Positions 36,168 through 44,036 of a stretch of 64,000 nt of DNA are shown here, piece after piece. Position 1 is the stretch's first letter, and each line of letters opens with the position of its first letter. The position numbers and the translations under genes were made by a program. A model generated the notes under the pieces. It had not been told where the DNA came from. It was given only the letters and a program-made list of their open reading frames with translations, and searched no databases. This DNA is from Flintibacter faecis (GTDB taxonomy: Bacteria > Bacillota > Clostridia > Oscillospirales > Oscillospiraceae), in contig NZ_JACOPN010000003.1 in the NCBI RefSeq assembly GCF_014287875.1, positions 186,001-250,000 of the forward strand, written 5' to 3'.

Positions 36168-36335
36168 TTTCCTTAGGATTTTAGGTGGTGAACGACAGTT
36201 TTCCTGCAAAAGATCCTAAGAGGAGAGTGCTTTTGCACACCCCGGAGCCATATATTCTTTCTACATAGGCTGGCAGCACCGGTGGAGGGCGCAAAAGCGG
36301 GCAAAAACACGCTGTTATTGAGGAGGAATTTCAAC

Positions 36336-37577
36336 ATGACATTCGAAACGGTTGACAATATCCTGACCATCAGCACCGACACCGTCATGACCACGGCCAT
36401 GGCCGGTATCCTGCTGCTCATTGGCTTTTGGATCAAGAAAAAGGTCAAGATCTTAGACAAATACTGCATTCCCGCCCCTGTGGTGGGCGGCTTTCTGTTC
36501 ATGTTCATCACCTGGGCCGGATATTCCACCAACACCTTTACCTTTAACTTCACCAACACCTTCCAGGACCCCTTTATGCTGGCCTTCTTCACCACCGTTG
36601 GCCTGGGGGCCAGCTTCTCCCTGCTGAAAAAGGGCGGCGTGCTGCTGATCATCTATTGGCTCACCGCCGGTATCATCTCCATCTTCCAGAACATCATCGG
36701 CATCGCCGTGGGCACCGCCATCGGCCTTCCCGCCCCTTACGCCCTGCTGTCCAGCGCCATCTCCATGATCGGCGGCCACGGCGCGGCTCTGTCCTATGGC
36801 AGCACCTTTGTGAAGATGGGCTATGACCAGGGCCAGCTGGTGGGCGCTGCCGCCGCCACCTTCGGTCTGATCACCGCCGTGTTGGTGGGCGGCCCCGTTG
36901 GCCGTCACCTCATCGTGAAGAACGACCTGAAGCCCGAGGAGAACAACGAGAACTACGACGACATCGAAAGCGTCAACGCCTCCAGCGGCTCCAAGCTCTC
37001 CGGCCTGGATGTGATCAAGAACGTGGTAGTCATCCTGGTGTGCATGGCCGTGGGCACTGTCATCTCCGGCAAGATCGGCGAGCTCATTGACATGAGCTTC
37101 CCCACCTATGTGGGCGCGATGTTCGTGGCCGTGATCGTCCGCAACCTGAATGACCGCTTCCACATGTACAACTTCAGCTTCTCCCTGGTGGACGGCATCG
37201 GCGACGTGATGCTGAACCTGTATCTTGGTCTGGCTCTGATGACCTTGAAGCTGTGGGAGCTGGCCGGTCTTGTGGGCGGTGTCCTGCTGGTGGTGGTGTG
37301 CCAGGTGGTCTTCATGATCCTGGTTGCCAACTTTGTGGTGTTCCGCGTTTTGGGCCGGAACTATGATGCCGCTGTCATGTGCGCCGGTCTGTGCGGCCAC
37401 GGCCTGGGAGCCACTCCCTCCGCCATCGTGAACATGACCGCCGTCACCGAGAAGTATGGCATGTCCCGCCGTGCCTTTATGGTGGTGCCCATCGTGGGCG
37501 CTTTCCTGGTGGACATCATCTATCAGCCCCAGACCATCGCCTTCATTAAGTTCTTTGTGCACGGCTTCACCGGCTGA
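36336..37577 (+). CDS. gltS: sodium/glutamate symporter
   Basis: The 413-residue membrane protein has about 10-12 hydrophobic helices in two inverted halves, with the paired GltS re-entrant motifs GGHGAALSYGSTF (about residue 148) and GLCGHGLGATPSAIVNM (about 355). It couples Na+ to glutamate uptake. The ATG at 36336 has AGGAGG 9 nt upstream; a longer frame from 36282 adds a hydrophilic leader. Its promoter contains a homopolymer that could make expression variable. Confidence 0.93.
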   Translation: MTFETVDNILTISTDTVMTTAMAGILLLIGFWIKKKVKILDKYCIPAPVVGGFLFMFITWAGYSTNTFTFNFTNTFQDPFMLAFFTTVGLGASFSLLKKGGVLLIIYWLTAGIISIFQNIIGIAVGTAIGLPAPYALLSSAISMIGGHGAALSYGSTFVKMGYDQGQLVGAAAATFGLITAVLVGGPVGRHLIVKNDLKPEENNENYDDIESVNASSGSKLSGLDVIKNVVVILVCMAVGTVISGKIGELIDMSFPTYVGAMFVAVIVRNLNDRFHMYNFSFSLVDGIGDVMLNLYLGLALMTLKLWELAGLVGGVLLVVVCQVVFMILVANFVVFRVLGRNYDAAVMCAGLCGHGLGATPSAIVNMTAVTEKYGMSRRAFMVVPIVGAFLVDIIYQPQTIAFIKFFVHGFTG

Positions 37578-37615
37578 TCTCTGTACCCACGCTTTCTAAT
37601 CGGATATGAATTCCC

Positions 37616-37658
37616 GCGACGGAGGACCTTTGCTGCCGGTCCTCCGTCGCCTTTTGTT
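37616..37658 (+). terminator. gltS terminator
   Basis: A 13-bp perfect stem (37616-37628 with 37638-37650) followed by CTTTTGTTT. Confidence 0.9.
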
Positions 37659-37676
37659 TGCTTTTCCCGGTTTTCA

Positions 37677-37705
37677 TTGCTTTTTTTCCACACCTTCGAT
37701 ATAAT
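37677..37705 (+). promoter_or_regulatory. promoter of the glyoxalase-like gene
   Basis: TTGCTT (37677-37682), 17-nt spacer, TATAAT (37700-37705). Confidence 0.65.
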
Positions 37706-37755
37706 AAGCATAGTCAAATATCATGCGGTGACGCCGCTGAGTAAGGAGATCATGT

Positions 37756-38127
37756 ATGCTTTGCTTTAATCACTTTAACTTCAACGTCTTGGACTTAGAC
37801 CGCAGCCTGGCCTTTTACAAGCAGGCCCTGGGCCTGACCCCCGTGCGGGAGAAGGAGGCGGAGGACCAGTCCTTCAAGCTGGTCTATCTGGCCGACGCCA
37901 CAGGCAGCCCCTTTCAGCTGGAGCTGACCTGGCTGCGGGATCGGAAAGAGCCCTATAATTTGGGCGAGTGCGAGTTCCATCTGGCCTTCACCGCCGACGA
38001 CTTTCAGGCCATGTATGAAAAGCACAAGGCTATGGGCTGTATCTGCTTTGAGAACCCCGCCATGGGTATCTATTTCATCTCTGATCCCGACGGCTATTGG
38101 ATCGAGATCGTCCCCGCCAAGGGCTGA
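37756..38127 (+). CDS. lactoylglutathione lyase-like VOC protein
   Basis: The 123-residue protein has two beta-alpha-beta-beta-beta modules of the vicinal oxygen chelate fold. Likely metal ligands: H6 in FNHFNFNVLD, E in PFQLELTW, H in ECEFHLAF and E in GYWIEIVP, the pattern of glyoxalase I. It may convert the hemithioacetal of methylglyoxal, although glutathione is unusual in Clostridia. AAGGAG lies 7 nt upstream. Confidence 0.85.
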   Translation: MLCFNHFNFNVLDLDRSLAFYKQALGLTPVREKEAEDQSFKLVYLADATGSPFQLELTWLRDRKEPYNLGECEFHLAFTADDFQAMYEKHKAMGCICFENPAMGIYFISDPDGYWIEIVPAKG

Positions 38128-38169
38128 CCGGGCACTCCCCCAAATACGACCAAACGGAGGTTTCTTATC

Positions 38170-39507
38170 ATGTCTGAACCAACTTCACATTCCGGCCACC
38201 GCAACGGCGGCTTCGGCTCGTCCTTCGGGTTTATCATCGCCTGCGTAGGCTCCGCCGTGGGCCTGGGCAACATCTGGATGTTCCCCTACCGCCTGGGACA
38301 GTATGGCGGCGCAGCCTTCCTCATCCCCTATCTGTTCTTCGTCCTTCTCTTCGGCTGGGTGGGCCTGTCCGCCGAGTTCGGCATCGGCCGGCTGGCCGGA
38401 ACGGGCACCATCGGGGCCTATGAGTACTGCTTTGCCGCCCGGGGGAAGAAAAAGCTGGGCGGCGCACTCAGCTGGCTGCCCCTGATGGGCTCGCTGGGCA
38501 TCGCCATCGGCTATGCAGTGATCCTGGGCTGGGTGCTCAACAGCCTGGCCGGTTTCATCTCCGGCCAGCTGATGAGCGCAGATCCTGCCCCCTTCTTCCA
38601 GGCCGCCGCCTCCAGCTTTGGTAACCCCATCTGGCACACGGCGGTGGTGGCCGTGGTCTGCCTGGTACTCATTTTCGGCGTGTCCGCCGGCATTGAGCGG
38701 GTGAGCAAGGTACTCATGCCCCTGTTTTTCCTGCTGTTCCTTGTGCTGGCCGCCTGGGTGTTCACCCTGCCCGGAGCCGGCGAGGGCTATCGCTTCCTGT
38801 TCGTCCCCCACTGGGAGCAGCTGCTGCGGACCGAGACCTGGATCATGGCTATGGGCCAGGCCTTCTTCTCCCTGTCCATCACCGGCTCCGGCATGATCGT
38901 CTACGGGGCCTATCTGAAAAAGGATGCGGACATCCCCGGTGCCTCCCTCCGCACCGCCTTTTTCGACACGTTGGCCGCCATGCTCTCCGCCGTGGCCATC
39001 ATCCCCGCCGTGTTCGCCTATGGGCTGGACGTGGCCCGGGGCCCCTCTTTGATGTTCCTCACGCTGCCCGCCGTGTTCCAGCAGATGCCCATGGGCCAGC
39101 TGTTTGCCGTGTTCTTCTTCCTGTCCGTGTTCTTTGCGGGCATCACCTCCCTCATCAACATGTTCGAGGCGGTGGTGGAGAGCTGGCAGAGCCACTTCAA
39201 TTTAAACCGCAAGCTGGCCGTTTTACTGTGCTCCGCCATCACGCTGGGCGTGGGCCTCTTTTTGGAGGCGGAGCCCAACGTGGGCCGGTGGATGGACTTT
39301 ATCACCATCGGCGTGGTCCCCATCGGCGCAGTGATGGGCGCGGTGTCCGTCTATTATGTGCTGGGCTGGCCCAAGCTGCGGCAGGAGCTCCAGCTGGGCC
39401 GGAAAAAGCCCATCAGCGCCGCCTTCGGCGCAGTGGGCCGCTATGTCTATGTGCCCCTGACCATTCTTGTTCTGATCCTGGGCTTTGCTCTGGGCGGGAT
39501 CGGCTAA
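38170..39507 (+). CDS. sodium-dependent transporter, NSS (SNF) family
   Basis: The 445-residue membrane protein begins with GSSFGFIIACVGSAVGLGNI, the TM1 sodium/substrate site of neurotransmitter:sodium symporters, followed by WMFPYRLGQYGGAAF. It has about 11 helices like other bacterial NSS proteins (LeuT, MhsT, TnaT). Amino-acid uptake is likely; the substrate is not predictable. AACGGAGG precedes the ATG. It lies 42 nt after the VOC gene and 40 nt before a MATE gene on the same strand. Confidence 0.92.
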   Translation: MSEPTSHSGHRNGGFGSSFGFIIACVGSAVGLGNIWMFPYRLGQYGGAAFLIPYLFFVLLFGWVGLSAEFGIGRLAGTGTIGAYEYCFAARGKKKLGGALSWLPLMGSLGIAIGYAVILGWVLNSLAGFISGQLMSADPAPFFQAAASSFGNPIWHTAVVAVVCLVLIFGVSAGIERVSKVLMPLFFLLFLVLAAWVFTLPGAGEGYRFLFVPHWEQLLRTETWIMAMGQAFFSLSITGSGMIVYGAYLKKDADIPGASLRTAFFDTLAAMLSAVAIIPAVFAYGLDVARGPSLMFLTLPAVFQQMPMGQLFAVFFFLSVFFAGITSLINMFEAVVESWQSHFNLNRKLAVLLCSAITLGVGLFLEAEPNVGRWMDFITIGVVPIGAVMGAVSVYYVLGWPKLRQELQLGRKKPISAAFGAVGRYVYVPLTILVLILGFALGGIG

Positions 39508-39547
39508 TCTCCCCGCCCAGATCCACGGAAGAGGTGATTTTCTCGCT

Positions 39548-40933
39548 ATGATCCGCCGACAACATCATATTGATATGTGCAATGGCCCGCTGTGGAACAA
39601 GATCCTCCTCTTTGCCCTGCCCCTCATGGCCTCCAGCATCCTTCAGCTGCTGTTCAACGCCGCCGACGTGGTGGTGGTGGGCCGCTATGCCGGCAAGGAG
39701 GCCCTGGCAGCGGTTGGTTCTAACTCCGCCCTCATCAACCTGATGATCAACCTGTTTGTGGGCCTGTCCGTGGGCACCAACGTGGTGGTGGCCCGGGACC
39801 TGGGGGCCGGGCGGCACGACAACGTCAGCCGCAGCGTCCACAGCTCCATCACCCTGGCCCTCATCAGCGGCGTGGGGATGGCCGTGTTCGGCGTGGTCAT
39901 GGTCCGCCAGCTGCTGGAGTGGATGAGCTCCCCCACCGATGTCATCGACCTGGCCACCGTCTATCTGCGCATCTACTTTTTGGGTATGCCCGCCAATATG
40001 CTCTATAACTTCGGTGCGGCCATCCTTCGGGCCCAGGGGGACACCCAGCGGCCCCTATACTTCCTCACGGCGGCGGGCATCGTAAACGTCATTCTGAACC
40101 TATGCTTCGTCATCGGTTTCAGGATGGACGTGGACGGCGTGGCCCTGGCCACCATCATCTCCCAGTACATCTCCGCCGCCCTGGTCCTGCGCTGTCTCAT
40201 GAGGGAGACGGGGCCCCTCCGTCTGGAGCTCAGCAAGCTGCGGCTGGACTGGCCTGTGGTCCGGCGCATCCTCCAGGTAGGGCTGCCCGCCGGATTCCAG
40301 GGCATCGTGTTCTCCCTGTCCAACGTGGTCATCCAGTCGTCCCTGAACTCCTTTAACGACGCGGCCCTGGTGGCCGGCTCCGCCGCCTCCTCCAACATCG
40401 AGAATTTTGTCTACGCCGCCATGAACTCCTTCTACCAGACGGCGCTCACCTTCTGCGGCCAGAACTACGGTGCGGCCAAGTGCAAGCGTGTGGATCGGAC
40501 TCTGTTCCTGTGCGTCACCTTTTCCATGACCACCGGCCTGGTGCTGGGCAACCTGGCCTATCTCTTCGGCCGTCCTCTGGCCAGCATTTACGCCCCCGGC
40601 GAGGAGGAGGTCATCCGTCAGGCCCTGGTTCGTCTGAGCTTCATCTGCTGTCCCTATCTGCTGGGCGGCTTTATGGACACCATGGTGGGCGGCCTGCGGG
40701 GCATCGGCTACTCCGTCATCCCCATGATCGTCTCCCTGGTTGGGGCCTGCGGTCTGCGCCTTGTCTGGGTGGCCACCGTGTTCCCCCTGTTCCACAGCCC
40801 CGCCACGCTGTACTTCTCCTATCCTGTCACCTGGACCATCACCGGCCTGACCCACCTCATCTTTTTCCTGTGCGTAAGAAAGCGGGCCTATGCCCGGCTG
40901 GAACACCCCGACCCGGTCTTCCGGGCCAACTGA
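39548..40933 (+). CDS. MATE-family efflux transporter
   Basis: The 461-residue protein has 12 hydrophobic helices in two homologous halves. Family segments include LPLMASSILQLLFNAADVVVVGRYAG and, in the second half, GLPAGFQGIVFSLSNVVIQ. MATE pumps expel cationic drugs and metabolites using Na+ or H+. The ATG at 39548 fits homologues but its binding site (GAGG at 13 nt) is distant; ATG 39575 is an alternative. Confidence 0.9.
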   Translation: MIRRQHHIDMCNGPLWNKILLFALPLMASSILQLLFNAADVVVVGRYAGKEALAAVGSNSALINLMINLFVGLSVGTNVVVARDLGAGRHDNVSRSVHSSITLALISGVGMAVFGVVMVRQLLEWMSSPTDVIDLATVYLRIYFLGMPANMLYNFGAAILRAQGDTQRPLYFLTAAGIVNVILNLCFVIGFRMDVDGVALATIISQYISAALVLRCLMRETGPLRLELSKLRLDWPVVRRILQVGLPAGFQGIVFSLSNVVIQSSLNSFNDAALVAGSAASSNIENFVYAAMNSFYQTALTFCGQNYGAAKCKRVDRTLFLCVTFSMTTGLVLGNLAYLFGRPLASIYAPGEEEVIRQALVRLSFICCPYLLGGFMDTMVGGLRGIGYSVIPMIVSLVGACGLRLVWVATVFPLFHSPATLYFSYPVTWTITGLTHLIFFLCVRKRAYARLEHPDPVFRAN

Positions 40934-40952
40934 TTTAGAGCCAACGAACAAA

Positions 40953-40986
40953 AACGCCCCGCTTCTCGTTTCAGAAGCGGGGCGTT
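40953..40986. terminator. bidirectional terminator
   Basis: A 14-bp perfect stem (40953-40966 with 40973-40986); T-rich on both sides, strongest on the minus strand. It separates the convergent MATE and NlpC/P60 genes. Confidence 0.92.
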
Positions 40987-41015
40987 ATGTATGCACGTTG
41001 ATCGGTCTGGAAAAC

Positions 41016-41984
41016 TCAGCCCAGGCGGCGGGCACCCACGAAGCCGGAGGTATAGTAGGCCTCGTTCATGCCGCTGACGATGACACCCACCTTAGAAGTG
41101 GAGGCGTGGACAAACTTGCCGCCGCCCACATAGATGCCCACATGGGAAGCGCGGCTGGAACTGCCGGACTTTTTGAAGAACACCAAGTCACCGGCCTGCA
41201 GCTGATCCATGGAGACGGCGGTGCCGTTGTTCAGCTGGGTGGAGGCGGTACGGTTGACATTGTAGCCAAACTGGTTGCACACATACTTCACAAAGCCGGA
41301 GCAGTCAAAGCCCTTGGGGCTGCTGCCGCCGTAAACGTAGGGATAACCCACATACTTCAGGGCGAACTCGGCCATTTTCTGGCCGTTGGTGGTGTTGGCA
41401 GCGGCGGCCTGAGCGGCCTTGGCGGTAGCCTCGTCCACGATGGACACATAGTCAGAGCTCACATAGCCGGAGCTGATCTTGTACCAGCCGTTGCTCTGGC
41501 CGGTAATGGTGACGATGGCACCGTTCTTCAGGCTTCCGGCCTTATCAAACTCGGTGCCGGCGCCGGTGCGGATGTACAGGCTGGAGGCGATGACCTGGCC
41601 ATAACGGGTGGTCTGCACGGCGCTCTCGGCGGCCTGAGCCACCTCTTCCGCAGCGGCAGCAGCCTCTACGGGGGAGCTGGAAGCGGCGGCGGTGACGGCG
41701 TTCTCCGCCCCGTCCAGAATGAGGTACTCGCCAAAGGCGAAGCCGGTCAGACCATCCACAGCGATCTGATACCAGCCGTCCTCGGCGGTAGCAAGCACTT
41801 CGACCTTGCTGCCGTTCTGCAGATCAGCCAGGACCTTGCTCTCGGTGCTGGCCCCCTCCCGCAGATTCAGAGTGGTGTCACCGGAATTCACAGTCCCGCT
41901 GACAGCCATGGTGGGAACGGCCATGGTGCTGGCGATCATCAGGCCCGCGAGAATACGGGCAGCAAGTTTCTTATTGAAGTGCAT
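41016..41984 (-). CDS. secreted SH3-NlpC/P60 peptidoglycan endopeptidase
   Basis: The 322-residue protein has a signal peptide (residues 1-27, ending near TMA-VSG), two bacterial SH3 domains (30-95 and 128-190, joined by an Ala/Glu-rich linker) and a C-terminal NlpC/P60 domain. The catalytic Cys is in PKGFDCSGFVKYV; the His is in SRASHVGIYVGGG and a second polar residue in KFVHAS. It cuts the gamma-D-Glu-diamino acid bond in stem peptides, outside the cell. Confidence 0.93.
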   Translation of the reverse strand: MHFNKKLAARILAGLMIASTMAVPTMAVSGTVNSGDTTLNLREGASTESKVLADLQNGSKVEVLATAEDGWYQIAVDGLTGFAFGEYLILDGAENAVTAAASSSPVEAAAAAEEVAQAAESAVQTTRYGQVIASSLYIRTGAGTEFDKAGSLKNGAIVTITGQSNGWYKISSGYVSSDYVSIVDEATAKAAQAAAANTTNGQKMAEFALKYVGYPYVYGGSSPKGFDCSGFVKYVCNQFGYNVNRTASTQLNNGTAVSMDQLQAGDLVFFKKSGSSSRASHVGIYVGGGKFVHASTSKVGVIVSGMNEAYYTSGFVGARRLG

Positions 41985-42038
41985 GTCGGAGGTCCTCCCT
42001 TTCTCTACTGGTGCAGCTTGTTAAAAGCGGCAGGTTTG

Positions 42039-42329
42039 TTACTTGGAGCTCAGAGCCCGTTCCAGCCACACAGAGGCCACATCCATGGCGGCATACAGGC
42101 TGTCCTTCTCGCTCTTCTTGACCACCCGGTCCCGGCTTTTCAGGTCGGGGTCGGTGAGCTGAAGCTGAACGTCCACTTTATCGGCCATCTCCAGGCCATC
42201 CACCTTCTTGGTGGACAGGATCCGCAGCATCACAATGTATTTCTCAGCCATGGTGCCGTAATAGATCAGGTTGTCTTTCCGACGCAGGGGGTGCCCTTTA
42301 TAGGAAAGAGGAATATTCTCGCTTGCCAA
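42039..42329 (-). CDS. conserved 96-residue protein of unknown function
   Basis: A TTG start with GAGGAGG 9 nt upstream gives a soluble mixed alpha/beta protein: PLSYKGHPLRRKDNLIYYG, then KYIVMLRILSTKK and SRDRVVKKSEKDSLYAAMDV. No signal peptide or known motif is seen. It is encoded just upstream of the NlpC/P60 gene on the same strand, so the two could be co-transcribed. Confidence 0.75.
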   Translation of the reverse strand: MASENIPLSYKGHPLRRKDNLIYYGTMAEKYIVMLRILSTKKVDGLEMADKVDVQLQLTDPDLKSRDRVVKKSEKDSLYAAMDVASVWLERALSSK

Positions 42330-42430
42330 TGGAATTCCTCCTCGTCATTTAAAACTGTAACCGAATTGTAACACATTTGTTACCGGTTGTCAATCCTTTT
42401 TCCAGATAAAGCATGGCCAATCTTGCTGGT

Positions 42431-42488
42431 TGTTGAATTAAAATAAATACTGTCCATTTTAATCAATAACGTCTATTTTAATTGATAA
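42431..42488. repeat. 20-bp direct repeats, possible Tn7-like transposon end
   Basis: TGTTGAATTAAAATAAA (42431) is followed by two 20-bp units with CATTTTAATCAATAA and TATTTTAATTGATAA cores (42450-42469, 42470-42488). Such spaced repeats next to a tnsA-like gene resemble TnsB-binding sites at a Tn7-type end, but they could equally be regulator sites. The other 42330-42555 sequence is AT-rich without genes. Confidence 0.4.
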
Positions 42489-42555
42489 TATCTAAAAATA
42501 TATGATATAGTAAATGCAAAAATACGTCGCACATCACTGAAGAGGAGTTTAGCAC

Positions 42556-43005
42556 GTGCTTTTAGATGAAAAAACAAGAAGCAGGATTCAGCTAAAAATT
42601 CGGAACGGCTGCGGACAGGGTGAAGGGAAAGACTACAAACCATGGATACGTGTTGGGGAATTCTCCAGTAGCGGGACAAGCTATCGTATCCCATATTATA
42701 AACAAGGTGGCCGTAGCGGAATCCCGGTTTTCCCGCGACCTCGGTTTTGTGATATCTGCGTAAAATATTTGCAAACTCATCGCGCTTCCGCCTTTGTGCT
42801 GAATTATGGGCAAAGAAATAAGGACTGCTATGACGGAATTGTTCGCCGTCAGGACACGGCAATTTCGGAAATTAGCCCCCTTGAAGTGGTAAATGCGGAC
42901 ACTGGCAATGAACTACACCTCATTTTTGGTACAGTTCTTCCTTGCTTTCCGTGCTTTTTGTTCATTGTGCCGCCGCTGATTCACAGCGGCGGCACACGCG
43001 CTTAA
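42556..43005 (+). pseudogene. TnsA-like endonuclease, N-terminal remnant
   Basis: A GTG start with GGAG 8 nt upstream opens a 149-codon frame. Residues 9-50 (RIQLKIRNGCGQGEGKDYKPW, then VGEFSSSGTSYRI and K.GR) match the start of TnsA N-terminal domains (GQG.G.DYKPW...S.G.S.R). After about residue 52 similarity is lost, with Cys/Pro-rich sequence and no Asp/Glu/Gln-x-Lys nuclease motif, so the gene looks truncated and fused to unrelated DNA. Confidence 0.55.
42967..42995 (+). terminator. GC hairpin after the tnsA remnant
   Basis: A 12-bp perfect stem (42967-42978 with 42984-42995) without a T run. Confidence 0.55.
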
Positions 43006-43036
43006 TCGGTGCGATGAAAAATTCACAAAAAATAAC

Positions 43037-43064
43037 TTGCAACTTGTTTGCTGCGTGCTATGAT
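43037..43064 (+). promoter_or_regulatory. promoter of the MoxR-VWA pair
   Basis: TTGCAA (43037-43042), 16-nt spacer, TATGAT (43059-43064); a small hairpin GAGCGC/GCGCTC (43080-43094) lies in the leader. Confidence 0.6.
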
Positions 43065-43120
43065 GGGAGCGAAATAAAGAGCGCTTTGCGCTCGGATGGG
43101 AACGAGAGGGTGAACGTACC

Positions 43121-44035
43121 TTGTTGGAGTTTTTAGAGCAGGAACAGATCAGCCGTGAGCTGCTCGACGGCATCCGCACCTATCGTGCACAGTACCCCAC
43201 GGAACCGGCACTGCAAAGCCGAGTCCCGCAGCCCCACTATCACTATTACGGCAAGGAGGTCTGGGAGGCCGCCATCGCCGCATTGCTGTGCGGGGAAAAT
43301 CTGCTGCTTGCCGGCAGCAAGGCGACGGGCAAAAACGTGCTGGCGGAAAACTTGGCACAGGCGTTCGGACGCCCTGCGTGGGATGTCTCCTTCCATGTCA
43401 GCATGGATGCAGCGGGCCTGATCGGCATGGACACCTTTGAGAACGGACAGGTGACCTTCCGCCCCGGTCCGGTGTATCTCTGCGCAAAGTACGGCGGCTT
43501 CGGCGTGCTCGACGAGATCAACATGGCAAAGAACGAGGCCCTCGCCGTGCTGCACGCCGCACTTGACTTCCGCCGTGCCATTGACGTGCCCGGCTATGCG
43601 CGCATGGAGGTCCACCCCGCCGCACGCTTTATCGGCACGATGAACTACGGCTACGCCGGCACACGAGAGCTGAACGAGGCGCTTACAAGCCGTTTTGTGG
43701 TCATTCAGATGCCGCCCATCGACGAAGCCGACCTCAATCGCCTTCTGGACAAAGAATTTCCCACGATGGAAAAGAAATATCGCGGTCAGTTCGTGCAGCT
43801 CTTCCTGGACCTGCAAAAGAAGTGTGAGAGTGCGGAGATTTCCTCCAAGGCGCTTGACCTGCGCGGTATGCTGGACGCACTGCGCATGATCCGCTGCGGC
43901 GTGAACGCCGGAACGGCGCTCAGCATGGGCATTACCAACAAGGCTTTCGACGGCTATGAGCGGGGCTTGATCTGCGATGTGATCGCTGCACGCATCCCTG
44001 CAAAGCTAGACCGCAGCCGCCTCTTTTCTGACTGA
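43121..44035 (+). CDS. MoxR-type AAA+ ATPase
   Basis: The 304-residue protein has Walker A (LLAGSKATGKNVLAE, about residue 66), Walker B (GVLDEINMAKNEAL), sensor 1 (GTMNYGYAGTRELNEALTSRF with arginine finger region) and a C-terminal lid. MoxR ATPases work as hexameric chaperones with VWA-domain partners, often to load metals or remodel complexes. TTG start with GAGGGTG 8 nt upstream. The partner VWA gene begins 1 nt after the stop, so they form one unit similar in layout to NorQ-NorD and RavA-ViaA. Confidence 0.9.
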   Translation: MLEFLEQEQISRELLDGIRTYRAQYPTEPALQSRVPQPHYHYYGKEVWEAAIAALLCGENLLLAGSKATGKNVLAENLAQAFGRPAWDVSFHVSMDAAGLIGMDTFENGQVTFRPGPVYLCAKYGGFGVLDEINMAKNEALAVLHAALDFRRAIDVPGYARMEVHPAARFIGTMNYGYAGTRELNEALTSRFVVIQMPPIDEADLNRLLDKEFPTMEKKYRGQFVQLFLDLQKKCESAEISSKALDLRGMLDALRMIRCGVNAGTALSMGITNKAFDGYERGLICDVIAARIPAKLDRSRLFSD

Positions 44036-44036
44036 T

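Noticed and set aside
42473..42862. Minus-strand frames of 129 and 73 codons opposite the tnsA remnant
   Set aside because: Neither has a binding site or a known domain, and the plus-strand frame shows the TnsA signature.
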